Under the pieces are notes generated by a model that ran no database searches, was not told the DNA's origin, and worked only from the letters and a program-made list of their open reading frames with translations. A stretch of DNA of 64,000 bases, taken from the NCBI GenBank assembly GCA_016716905.1, contig JADJUS010000004.1, forward strand, positions 1,426,001 through 1,490,000. The letters run 5' to 3'. Each line of letters starts with the position of its first letter. Positions within the stretch are counted from its first letter, which is position 1. This DNA comes from Acidobacteriota bacterium (GTDB lineage Bacteria > Acidobacteriota > Vicinamibacteria > Vicinamibacterales > SCN-69-37). Shown piece after piece: positions 6,881 through 14,731 of this stretch. Made by a program: the position numbers and the translations under genes.

Positions 6881-8094
6881 TGGCGGCCGACGGTCCTCGC
6901 CGACCCGCCATCATCTTCATCTTCATCACCGTCGTCCTCGACGTCCTCGCCCTCGGGATCGTCATTCCCGTGTTGCCTCTGCTTGTTGAGGAGTTCCTGG
7001 GCGGAGACACCTCGCGCGCGGCCACGATGTTCGGGTTGTTTGGGACAGCGTGGGCGTTGATGCAGTTTGTGTTCGCGCCTATCCTCGGCGCGTTGTCCGA
7101 CCGCTTTGGCCGTCGGCCGGTCATCCTCATTTCATGCGCGGGCCTGGGGCTGGACTACGTCCTGATGGCGCTGGCGCCGAGCCTGTCGTGGCTATTTGTC
7201 GGGCGCGTGATTTCGGGAATCACGGCCGCCAGTTTCTCAACGGCAGGCGCGTACATTGCCGACGTCACGCCTGTGGAGAAGCGGGCCGCCGGATTTGGCA
7301 TGATTGGCGCCGCGTTCGGACTGGGGTTTGTCCTTGGCCCGGCGATGGGCGGCATTCTCGGTGCCGTGGATCCGCGACTACCGTTTTGGGTGGCGGCCGC
7401 ACTGGCGTTGGCCAACGCCGCGTATGGCTACTTCGTGTTGCCCGAGTCTCTGCCGCCTGAAGCGCGGAAAGCGTTTTCGTGGGCACGCGTCAATCCGCTC
7501 GGGTCCTTGCGTCTGCTCCGATCGCACAAGGAGCTGTTCGGCATCGCCACCGTCACGGTGTTTTACCACCTGGCGCACCATGTGTTGCCCAGCGTGTTTG
7601 TGCTGTACGGCGCATACCGGTATGGGTGGGACGCACGCGCCACGGGGCTGACCCTGGCCGTGGTCGGTGTGGTCAGCGTCATTGTGCAGGGCGGCCTCGT
7701 GCGGCCGCTGGTCGCTAAATTCGGTGAGCGGGCGATGCTGCTGACGGGGCTCGCGTGTGGCGCGGTGGGGTTTGTTGTGTATGCGCTGGCTGAGACCGGC
7801 ACCGTGTTCTGGCTCGGCATTCCAGTGTTTGGGCTGATGGGCTTGTATGGGCCGTCAGCACAGGGCTTGATGACTCGCCATGTTCAGCCGTCGGAGCAGG
7901 GGCAGCTACAGGGCATCAACAGCAGCTTCATGGGGCTGACCGGCATCATCGGTCCAGGGCTGTTCACGCTGACGTTTGCGGCGTTCATCGGCCCGTATGC
8001 GAGCTGGCACGTGCCGGGCGCCCCGTTTCTGCTGGCCGCCGTCCTGATGGTTGTTGCGTTCACGATCGGCTGGCGGGTGACGAAGGACGCGTGA
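6880..8094 (+). CDS. MFS transporter, TetA/drug:H+ antiporter type
   Basis: About 404 residues, 12 predicted membrane helices. Typical MFS-1 features are DVLALGIVIPVLPLL in helix 1, the loop 2-3 motif GALSDRFGRRPVIL and LGFVLGPAMGGILG in helix 5. The pattern resembles TetA/TCR-type transporters. ATG 6880 overlaps the mqnA stop (ATGA), so it is translationally coupled within the menaquinone operon. Its substrate cannot be read from sequence; it may export a pathway intermediate or by-product, or be an unrelated passenger. Confidence 0.85.
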   Translation: MAADGPRRPAIIFIFITVVLDVLALGIVIPVLPLLVEEFLGGDTSRAATMFGLFGTAWALMQFVFAPILGALSDRFGRRPVILISCAGLGLDYVLMALAPSLSWLFVGRVISGITAASFSTAGAYIADVTPVEKRAAGFGMIGAAFGLGFVLGPAMGGILGAVDPRLPFWVAAALALANAAYGYFVLPESLPPEARKAFSWARVNPLGSLRLLRSHKELFGIATVTVFYHLAHHVLPSVFVLYGAYRYGWDARATGLTLAVVGVVSVIVQGGLVRPLVAKFGERAMLLTGLACGAVGFVVYALAETGTVFWLGIPVFGLMGLYGPSAQGLMTRHVQPSEQGQLQGINSSFMGLTGIIGPGLFTLTFAAFIGPYASWHVPGAPFLLAAVLMVVAFTIGWRVTKDA

Positions 8095-8158
8095 CGCCGC
8101 CGTGTGTGGGCGAGGCCACGGGCGGCGCGGTTGAAGTAGCATTTGAGAAGGCTTTGTG

Positions 8159-9358
8159 ATGACTGTAGCGGCCATTGCTGACAAATTGCGTGCGGGCGGG
8201 CGGCTGACTCGCGACGAGGCGCTGGAGTTTTACCTTCACGCGCCCACATCCCTGCTTGGTGGGCTTGCGGATCAGGCGCGTGCGCGCCGGCATCCGGAAG
8301 GGGTGGTGACGTACATCATCGACCGCAACGTCAACTACACCAACGTCTGTGTGGCGCGCTGCAAGTTCTGCGCGTTTTACCGGCCTGTGGGGTCGTCGGA
8401 AGGCTACACGCTGGGGTTCGACGAGATCTTCAAGAAGATTGAAGAGACCATTTCGCTTGGCGGCGGGCAGCTGTTGCTGCAGGGCGGACACAATCCCGAC
8501 GTTCCGCTGGAATGGTACGAAGATCTGTTTCGCCAGGTGAAGAGCCGGTATCCGGAGTTCCGGCTGCACGCGTTGTCTCCACCGGAAGTCATTCACATTT
8601 CGCGGCTGTCGGGGCTGCCGACGGCGGAGGTCATCGATCGCTTGATCGCTGCGGGTCTTGATAGCGTGCCTGGTGGCGGCGCCGAGATTCTGGTGGACCG
8701 CGTGCGCAAGATCCTCAATTGCTACACCAAGGCCACTGCCGACGAGTGGCTGGGTGTCATGCGCGAGGCGCACCGCGCCGGGCTGCGCACCACCGCCACG
8801 ATGATGTACGGCACGGTGGAAACGGTCGAGGAGCGGCTCGAGCATCTGTTCCGCCTGAGGGACCTTCAGGATGAGACCGGCGGGTTCACCGCGTTCATCG
8901 CGTGGAGTTACCAGCCCGAGCACACGGAACTTGGTGGCACCGAGGCGACCGGCATCGACTATCTGCGCACCCTGGCGCTCTCGCGCCTCGTGCTCGACAA
9001 CTTCGACAACCTGCAGTCGTCGTGGGTGACGCAAGGTGGCAAGGTCGGCCAGCTGAGCCTGGCGTACGGGGCCAACGACATGGGCTCGGTGATGATCGAG
9101 GAAAACGTCGTACGCGCGGCCGGTGCCGAGTACTGCATGGACGAGTTTGAAGTGGTGCGCAACATCGAGGGCGCCGGCTTCGTGGCCAAGCGTCGCAACA
9201 TGCACTATGACGTTCTGGGCGCTCCGGTATTTCGCGAGCGCGACGTGCCGCGGATGCGCGAGCTCGCCGTTGCGCGCGACGATGGGCGCGCGGGCGAAGC
9301 ACCGGACCTGCGCGACTACGAAGCTCGCTCGGCTGCGGGCAAACGCGCTCGACAATGA
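8159..9358 (+). CDS. mqnC: Cyclic dehypoxanthinyl futalosine synthase MqnC (radical SAM)
   Basis: 399 residues from ATG 8159 (a GTG lies just before). NYTNVCVARCKFCAFYRP holds the CxxxCxxC cluster motif. LLLQGGHNPDVPLEWYEDL, LHALSPPEVIHI, DSVPGGGAEILVDRVR and SWVTQGGKVGQLSLAYGAND are MqnC/MqnE-family blocks, and the double SPPE and QDETGGFTAFI pattern fits MqnC. It cyclises dehypoxanthine futalosine. A 64-base gap precedes it, with GAGAAGG as ribosome binding site. Its C-terminal about 40 residues are Arg/Ala-rich and unlike the core. Confidence 0.93.
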   Translation: MTVAAIADKLRAGGRLTRDEALEFYLHAPTSLLGGLADQARARRHPEGVVTYIIDRNVNYTNVCVARCKFCAFYRPVGSSEGYTLGFDEIFKKIEETISLGGGQLLLQGGHNPDVPLEWYEDLFRQVKSRYPEFRLHALSPPEVIHISRLSGLPTAEVIDRLIAAGLDSVPGGGAEILVDRVRKILNCYTKATADEWLGVMREAHRAGLRTTATMMYGTVETVEERLEHLFRLRDLQDETGGFTAFIAWSYQPEHTELGGTEATGIDYLRTLALSRLVLDNFDNLQSSWVTQGGKVGQLSLAYGANDMGSVMIEENVVRAAGAEYCMDEFEVVRNIEGAGFVAKRRNMHYDVLGAPVFRERDVPRMRELAVARDDGRAGEAPDLRDYEARSAAGKRARQ

Positions 9359-9377
9359 GCTGAGTGGCTCACTGCAA

Positions 9378-10661
9378 ATGACTTCTTATCGCGCGAGTTG
9401 GGTACTGCCGATTAGCGGCCCGCCCCTGCGAGATGCCTGGGTGTCGGTCAGCGACGGCCTTGTGACCGAGGTCGGGACCGGCCGCGCGCCGAGTCCTGTC
9501 GTTGAATTGGGCGACGTCGCCCTGTTGCCAGGACTGGTCAACGCGCACACACACCTCGAATTGAGCTGGATGGCTGGGCTCGTGCCGCCGGCGGGGGCCA
9601 TGGACGAGTGGATCAAGACGCTCCTGAGCGTGAGGCGCGCCGGGCCTGCCGGGGGAGACGAAACGGTCGTGACCGCCATGACGCGCGCCGTGGGCGACAT
9701 CCTCGACACCGGCACGGCCCTGGTGGGCGACATCTCGAATTCGCTGATGTCGGTGCCCGTCTTCGCGGCGCGGGAACTGGCCTGCGTCGTCTTTCACGAG
9801 ATCCTCGGCTTCAACCCCGCGGACCCGCAGGCAATGGTCCGCGACGCCCAAGAAAGACGTCGGGTGTCATTAAAACGACCTCTGAGGTCGTTTCAGGATA
9901 GCGACTCGCTGAAACGACCTCAGAGGTCGTTTTCAGACACACCCGACGCCTTTTCTGCGGTCGTCGGGCACGCGCCCTACTCGACGGCGCCCGCGCTGTT
10001 CGCAGAAATCGCCGCGCAGCATCAGGGGCCGGCGCCCCTCTCCGTGCACATCGCCGAATCGGCCGAAGAAGTGGAGTTTCTTCACACCGGCCAGGGACCG
10101 ATGCGCACGCTGCTGGAAACACTCGGGGTGTGGACCGGTGCATGGCAGGTGCCACGGTGCGGCCCGCTGGAGTTCCTCAAGCGGCTGGGGTACCTCAAGC
10201 CAGGCACCTTGCTGGTCCACGGCGTCCACTTGACCGTTCGGGAACTCGAGCAGGCCCGCGACGCCGAGGCCGTCATCGTGACGTGCCCGAGAAGCAACAC
10301 GTGGGTCGGAGGCGGTGTGCCGCCCATCGCCCGGTTTTATGGTGCGGGCGTGCCCGTGGCCATCGGCACCGACAGCCTCGCGTCCGCCGAGACCCTCAAC
10401 ATGTTCGACGAATTGGCAGCGCTCCGACGGCTCGCGCCGGAAGTGGATGCCGCGCAACTGCTCGACAGTGCCACCAGGGTGGGAGCCGAGGCGCTCGGGT
10501 TTGGTCAGCACTACGGCACCATCAGCCCTGGACGTCAGGCCCAGCTGGTGTCCGTCGCGTTACCGGCCGGCGTCCGGGGCCGTCCTGAGGATGTGGAAGA
10601 ATACTTGGTGAGTGGAGTGTCAGCCGCTGACGTCTCACGGCTGAACGTTCCGTCCCACTAA
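9378..10661 (+). CDS. Amidohydrolase, probable 6-amino-6-deoxyfutalosine deaminase, with in-frame palindromic insertion
   Basis: 427 residues. Metal-dependent amidohydrolase: LLPGLVNAHTHLELSW (HxH at 57/59), HIAES (His224), LLVHGVHLT and AIGTDSLAS (Asp). In the futalosine pathway of some bacteria an amidohydrolase (MqnX) deaminates aminofutalosine, and the position between mqnC and mqnP supports that role; substrate is inferred. Residues about 159-193 are encoded by a 106-base inverted-repeat element (9851-9956). They give a Ser/Arg-rich stretch with two LKRPxRSF copies that has no counterpart in the family core, just before HAPYS (about 198). ATG 9378 is the first good start after mqnC. Confidence 0.82.
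   Translation: MTSYRASWVLPISGPPLRDAWVSVSDGLVTEVGTGRAPSPVVELGDVALLPGLVNAHTHLELSWMAGLVPPAGAMDEWIKTLLSVRRAGPAGGDETVVTAMTRAVGDILDTGTALVGDISNSLMSVPVFAARELACVVFHEILGFNPADPQAMVRDAQERRRVSLKRPLRSFQDSDSLKRPQRSFSDTPDAFSAVVGHAPYSTAPALFAEIAAQHQGPAPLSVHIAESAEEVEFLHTGQGPMRTLLETLGVWTGAWQVPRCGPLEFLKRLGYLKPGTLLVHGVHLTVRELEQARDAEAVIVTCPRSNTWVGGGVPPIARFYGAGVPVAIGTDSLASAETLNMFDELAALRRLAPEVDAAQLLDSATRVGAEALGFGQHYGTISPGRQAQLVSVALPAGVRGRPEDVEEYLVSGVSAADVSRLNVPSH
9851..9956. repeat. Palindromic element inserted in frame inside the deaminase gene
   Basis: Arms 9851-9896 and 9909-9956 are near-perfect inverted repeats with a 12-base loop. Each arm is itself composite: an outer GACGTCGGGTGTC module, as in the element at 35077-35217, and an inner AACGACCTCTGAGGTCGTT palindrome, as at 44731-44845. 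The element reads through without a stop in the host frame. Confidence 0.9.
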
Positions 10662-11512
10662 ATGTTTGACCGCCTCCGCACCTACGCCTCGTTCGTCCGC
10701 ATCAGCCACTCGGTATTCGCGTTGCCGTTTGCGCTGGTTGGGGCGCTGCTGGCCACCGAAGTCGAGCCCTGGAGCTGGATGCGCGGCCTGTGGATTGTCG
10801 TGTGTATGGTGACCGCCCGCAGCGCGGCGATGGGGTTCAACCGGCTGGCCGACGTCGCGTATGACGCGCGTAATCCCCGCACGGCCATGCGCGAACTGCC
10901 GCAAGGACGGATGAGCCGCCGCGAAGCGATCGCCTTTGTCGTCGTCTCATCCCTGGCCTTCGTCTACGGGGCCTCGCACCTCGGCTGGATCTGCCTGGCG
11001 CTCTCGCCGGTCGCGCTCGCCATCGTCTTCTGGTATTCGTTCGCCAAGCGCTTCACCTCGTACGCGCAGCTGTTTCTTGGCTGGCCATGGCCGTGGCGCC
11101 GGTGGGTGGATGGCTGGCCGCCGGGGGCAGGGAAGGGTGGGAGCCCTGGCTGCTGGGACTCGCCATCGGCGCGTGGGTCGGCGGCTTCGACGTGCTCTAC
11201 GCCTGTCAGGACGTGGACGTGGATCGGCGCGAGGGGTTGCACTCCATTCCCGTGCGGTTCGGCATTGCGCGCGCGCTCAGCATCTCGCGGTTCATGCACG
11301 TGGTGGCGGTGGTGACGCTCGCCGCACTGGGAGTGGTGGCCGATCTGGGCACAGTCTACATGGCGGGCGTTGTGGGTGTGGCCGCGTTGCTCGTCTATGA
11401 GCAGTCGCTCGTGCGTCAGGACGATCTCTCGAAGGTCAAACTGGCCTTCGACCTCAATGGCTGGGTCGGGTTGTTGTATCTGGCCACGACGGCGGCGGAT
11501 TTGTTTTTATGA
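10662..11512 (+). pseudogene. mqnP: UbiA-family prenyltransferase (MqnP-type) with a one-base frameshift
   Basis: The first frame (10662 to about 11080) encodes residues 1-140 of a UbiA prenyltransferase, with the Asp-rich site segment MGFNRLADVAYDARNPRTA. The second frame (about 11082-11512) encodes the rest, with GGFDVLYACQDVDVDRREGLHSIPVRFG, the second Asp-rich site. Joining them needs one extra base near 11080: the expected LFLGLAMAVAPVGGWLA is interrupted where GGCTGG probably was GGCCTGG. With that base the gene is a normal 283 residues. MqnP-type enzymes attach the polyprenyl chain to the menaquinone ring precursor. It is either a true lesion or a sequencing/assembly error; neighbouring genes overlap cleanly, which favours an error. 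Confidence 0.85.
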
Positions 11513-12135
11513 CTCCGACGCCTGCCACCTCTCGTCCCCACATCGCCGTGGGCGTCACCGGCGCAAGCGGCGCAATCTACGCCATGCGCACGATTGCCGC
11601 CCTGCTCGAAACCGGGTGCCATCTGGAGATCGTATTTTCCGACTACGGCAAACGTCTGCTGATGGACGAACTCGGCAGCGACGCGAAAGTGGATCGCCTG
11701 CAGGATTTGCTCGAACGCAAGTACGGGCCCGCCGTACAAAAGGGCACGTTTGTGGTGCACAGCAACAAGGACCTTGGCGCCACGCTGGCGAGTGGCAGCC
11801 ATCGCTGCAGTGGCATGGTCATCGTGCCGTGTTCGATGAAGACCCTGGCCGGTGTGGCGCTGGGCCTGTCGCGCAGCCTCATCGAGCGCGCGGCCGACGT
11901 GATGCTCAAGGAGCAGCGCAAGCTCATCCTCGTGCCGCGTGAAACGCCCATGAGCCTGCCGGCGTTGCGCCATCAGGTGGCTGCCGCCGAAGCCGGCGCG
12001 ATGATCCTGCCTGCGATGCCGGCGTTTTACCAGAAGCCCCAGACCATTGACGACCTCGCCGATTTCATCGCGGGCAAAATCCTCAACGGGTTGGGCTTCG
12101 ACCAGCACCTGTTTGCCCCATGGAAGGGCGAATAG
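11509..12135 (+). CDS. ubiX: Flavin prenyltransferase UbiX
   Basis: 208 residues. IAVGVTGASGAIYAMRTIAALL is the FMN-binding opening; MVIVPCSMKTLAGVALGLSRSLIERAADVMLKEQRKLILVPRETP is the UbiX/Pad1 signature region. It prenylates FMN to make the cofactor for UbiD-type decarboxylases, here presumably the menaquinone ring decarboxylase (MqnL-type), which is not in the window. ATG overlaps the mqnP stop by 4 bases, and its end overlaps menG. Confidence 0.93.
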   Translation: MTPTPATSRPHIAVGVTGASGAIYAMRTIAALLETGCHLEIVFSDYGKRLLMDELGSDAKVDRLQDLLERKYGPAVQKGTFVVHSNKDLGATLASGSHRCSGMVIVPCSMKTLAGVALGLSRSLIERAADVMLKEQRKLILVPRETPMSLPALRHQVAAAEAGAMILPAMPAFYQKPQTIDDLADFIAGKILNGLGFDQHLFAPWKGE

Positions 12136-12860
12136 TGGTCTCCACGTCGCGTGACCCGGCGCGCATTGCCGGGATGTTTGACCGGATTGCGATCCGCTAC
12201 GACACACTCAACCGGCTCATCAGCCTCGGGATGGACAAGGGCTGGCGCGCCCGTGGTGTTCGCGAACTCCATCTCACGGGCACCGAACGGGTGCTGGACA
12301 TGTGCACAGGCACAGCCGACTTCGCGGTGGAAGCCGCCACGTCGGCGACCGGTCACGCTCGGAAGGTGATCGGCATCGACTTCGCAGGCGAGATGCTGCG
12401 CATTGGCCTGGCCAAGATCCACAAGGCCGGCCTCGCCGATCGCATCCATCTGGTGCGGGGTGACGCCACGAATGTGCCGCTCCCCGATGCCAGCGTTGAA
12501 GCGGCTATGGTGGGGTTCGGTATTCGCAACGTGGTCGATCGTGAGCGTGCGCTGCGCGAGTTCGCTCGTGTGCTCACACCCGGCGGGAGGTTGGCGGTGC
12601 TTGAGCCTGGCGCACCGCGAATTCCCGGCGTCAAGACCCTGCACCTGTGGTATCTCCGGTATCTCCTGCCGTTTGTCGGCCGCCTGCTCTCGAGGCATGG
12701 CGAGGCATACTCCTACCTTCCCGCGTCGGTGGAGCAGTTCCCCACGCCCGAGGCCTTTGCCACGCTGCTGAAAGAAAACGGCTTTGCCTCGGTTCGCACC
12801 GTCCCTTTGACCTTCGGCATCGTCTACCTCTATGTAGCGACCAAGGGGCAGAGCCACTAG
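12120..12860 (+). CDS. menG: Demethylmenaquinone methyltransferase (UbiE/MenG)
   Basis: 246 residues. FDRIAIRYDTLNRLISLGMDKGWR is the UbiE opening signature; VLDMCTGTADFAVEA is the SAM-binding motif I; the segments VGFGIRNVVDRERAL and FPTPEAFATLLKENGF match the family. It methylates demethylmenaquinone in the last step of the pathway. ATG 12120 overlaps ubiX by 16 bases; GTG 12135 is an alternative with a 1-base overlap. Last recognisable menaquinone gene in the operon. Confidence 0.92.
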   Translation: MEGRIVVSTSRDPARIAGMFDRIAIRYDTLNRLISLGMDKGWRARGVRELHLTGTERVLDMCTGTADFAVEAATSATGHARKVIGIDFAGEMLRIGLAKIHKAGLADRIHLVRGDATNVPLPDASVEAAMVGFGIRNVVDRERALREFARVLTPGGRLAVLEPGAPRIPGVKTLHLWYLRYLLPFVGRLLSRHGEAYSYLPASVEQFPTPEAFATLLKENGFASVRTVPLTFGIVYLYVATKGQSH

Positions 12861-13730
12861 ATGTATCTGGATTTCGACGACCACCGGCCGGACACGCCCC
12901 ATTTACCGCCCGCCTTCACACGGCTTGAGCGCATGCTGGCGACCGCGGTGGCGTACCTCGTCCTGGTGATTGCGTACCTCGTCATGCCGGCCTCATGGTT
13001 CGCGCCGAACGAGCTGGTCAACATGACGCCGGTTCCACCAAAAGATGATGTGACGTTTGTGATGATGGAGCCGCTGCGCGACATGCCGGCGCCTCCGAAG
13101 GTGACGGCTGAAGCATCAGATATCGATCGACAGGCTGCGACGCGTGACAAGGCGCCCGTGCCCGCGAACCCCGAGCCGTTCTCACGCGGTAATACGCCGG
13201 AGAAGGTGGAAGGCGCTCCGCCGGTGGAGCCGCCCAAGGGCGCGAATGGCGCCACCGCCAACGCGCCGCCGCCCCCTGACGCGCCCGTCGTGTTGCCGCC
13301 GACGGAGACCGTTGCGCGAACGCCTGGCGAGGGGCTGGCCAACTCGTTGCGCAACCTGCAAAAGTACCTGCGCGACGACAACTTCTCGAACGAAAACGGG
13401 GGCCAGACACAGCAGGACGCCCAAATCAGCTTCGACTCGAAGGGCGTGGACTTCGGATGGTGGCTGCGGCGGTTCGTAGCCCAGGTCAAAGGCAACTGGT
13501 TCATCCCGCAGGCCGCGATGGTGCTCAAGGGCAAGGTGGTGGTCACGCTCATGATCCACCGCAACGGCACCATCTCTGATGTGACATTGATTCAGTCGTC
13601 CGGCCACACCTCGCTCGACGTCTCGGCGGTCAACGCGTTGCGCGGGTCCAACCCCACCGTCGCCCTCCCGGCCGAGTACCCTGAAGACAAGGTGCTCTTC
13701 ACGGTGACGTTCTACTACAACACGCGCTGA
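12861..13730 (+). CDS. TonB-like energy transducer protein
   Basis: 289 residues. A short cytoplasmic N-terminus is followed by one membrane helix at about residues 29-47. A long Pro/Ala-rich periplasmic spacer (about 55-155) leads to a C-terminal TonB-type domain (about 205-289; VVVTLMIHRNGTISDVTLIQSSGHTSLDVSAVNALR). TonB proteins couple the ExbBD proton channel to outer-membrane receptors, or, in TonB/TolA-like variants, to envelope maintenance. No exbBD here. It starts directly after the menG stop, so it shares the transcript. Confidence 0.8.
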   Translation: MYLDFDDHRPDTPHLPPAFTRLERMLATAVAYLVLVIAYLVMPASWFAPNELVNMTPVPPKDDVTFVMMEPLRDMPAPPKVTAEASDIDRQAATRDKAPVPANPEPFSRGNTPEKVEGAPPVEPPKGANGATANAPPPPDAPVVLPPTETVARTPGEGLANSLRNLQKYLRDDNFSNENGGQTQQDAQISFDSKGVDFGWWLRRFVAQVKGNWFIPQAAMVLKGKVVVTLMIHRNGTISDVTLIQSSGHTSLDVSAVNALRGSNPTVALPAEYPEDKVLFTVTFYYNTR

Positions 13731-13751
13731 CGCAGGTCGATGACGAGCACG

Positions 13752-13806
13752 CTGGACCCTGGACCCTGGACCCGGACTCTGGACCCTGCACTCTGGACTC
13801 TGGACC
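13752..13806. repeat. Heptamer tandem repeat (CTGGACC/CTGGACT)n
   Basis: Eight units of a 7-base repeat (one unit of 6), all variants of CTGGAC(C/T), fill the gap between the TonB-like gene and miaA and end next to the miaA start codon. The same heptamer, reverse-complemented, occurs after etfA (23025-23052). Confidence 0.85.
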
Positions 13807-13807
13807 G

Positions 13808-14731
13808 ATGAAAGTCGTTGCTGTCGTGGGGCCCACTGCCACCGGCAAGACGGCCCTGGGTGTGGCGCTGGCCGAAGCGATCGACGGCGAAATCGTCTCG
13901 TGTGATTCGACGGCCGTCTACCGAGGCATCGACATCGGCACCGACAAGCCAACGCCGCAGGAGCAGCGCGGTATTCCACACCATCTGATTGACGTCGTGA
14001 ATCCGACCGAGACCTATTCGGCCGCACGGTATGCGATTGATGCCGCAACGGCTGTGCGCGATATCCGGGCGCGCGGACGCTGGCCTATTTTGGTGGGCGG
14101 CACCGGGTTCTACTACCGCGCGCTGGTGCGCGGTCTGTTTCCAGGGCCGCCGCGCCACGACGAACTGCGTGGGCGCCTCGCTCGTGTGGCGGAACGTCGC
14201 GGAGTGGAGTCGCTCCATCGATGGCTGGGTCGCGTCGACCCGGAGTCGGCGCTGCGGATTCAGCCGCGCGACCAGATGCGGCTCATTCGCGCGCTGGAGG
14301 TCTACCTGCTCACGGGGCAGCCACTGACCGCGCATTTCGCCGCAACGCAGTCCGCGCTGCCTGGGTTCCAGGTGCTCACGCTCGGCGTCGTGGATCCACG
14401 GCCCGATCTGGAGCGACGGGTCGCCGCTCGTGTGGATGCGCAGTTCGGCCGTGGTGTGGTGGCCGAGGTCGAGCGCCTGATCGCATCCGGCGTGCCGGAG
14501 TCTGCCCACGCCTTTAGCGGCCTCGTGTACCGTCAGCTCATCGAGATGCGGCAGGGGGTGCGCGACGAAGCCGCCACGCGGGCGTTGATCGTCCGCGAAA
14601 ACCTGCAATACGCCAGGCGCCAGTTGATGTGGTTCAGGAAGGAACCTGACGTACGATGGTTGCCAGGCCCGGGCACCGACCCGGCGGTGCAGGCCGCAGC
14701 GCTCGCCCAGGTTCAGGCCTTCATCACATGA
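13808..14731 (+). CDS. miaA: tRNA dimethylallyltransferase MiaA
   Basis: 307 residues. P-loop GPTATGKTAL at residues 8-17, VSCDSTAVYRGIDIGTDKP (family DSxQxY-like segment), HHLIDVVNP, LVGGTGFYYRAL and a C-terminal YARRQLMWFRKE. It adds dimethylallyl to A37 of tRNAs reading UNN codons. The start lies right after a heptamer repeat with no clear ribosome binding site. The stop overlaps the deoB ATG (ATGA). Confidence 0.95.
   Translation: MKVVAVVGPTATGKTALGVALAEAIDGEIVSCDSTAVYRGIDIGTDKPTPQEQRGIPHHLIDVVNPTETYSAARYAIDAATAVRDIRARGRWPILVGGTGFYYRALVRGLFPGPPRHDELRGRLARVAERRGVESLHRWLGRVDPESALRIQPRDQMRLIRALEVYLLTGQPLTAHFAATQSALPGFQVLTLGVVDPRPDLERRVAARVDAQFGRGVVAEVERLIASGVPESAHAFSGLVYRQLIEMRQGVRDEAATRALIVRENLQYARRQLMWFRKEPDVRWLPGPGTDPAVQAAALAQVQAFIT

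Noticed and set aside
11087..11512. Independent small membrane protein gene
   Set aside because: It is the C-terminal half of the UbiA-family prenyltransferase in a shifted frame; the Asp-rich second motif and exact joined length show this.
12027..12902. Minus-strand frame opposite menG
   Set aside because: Antisense shadow; menG has all family motifs.
13752..13806. Possible CRISPR array from the repeated units
   Set aside because: Units are only 7 bases with no spacers between them, so this is a simple tandem repeat.
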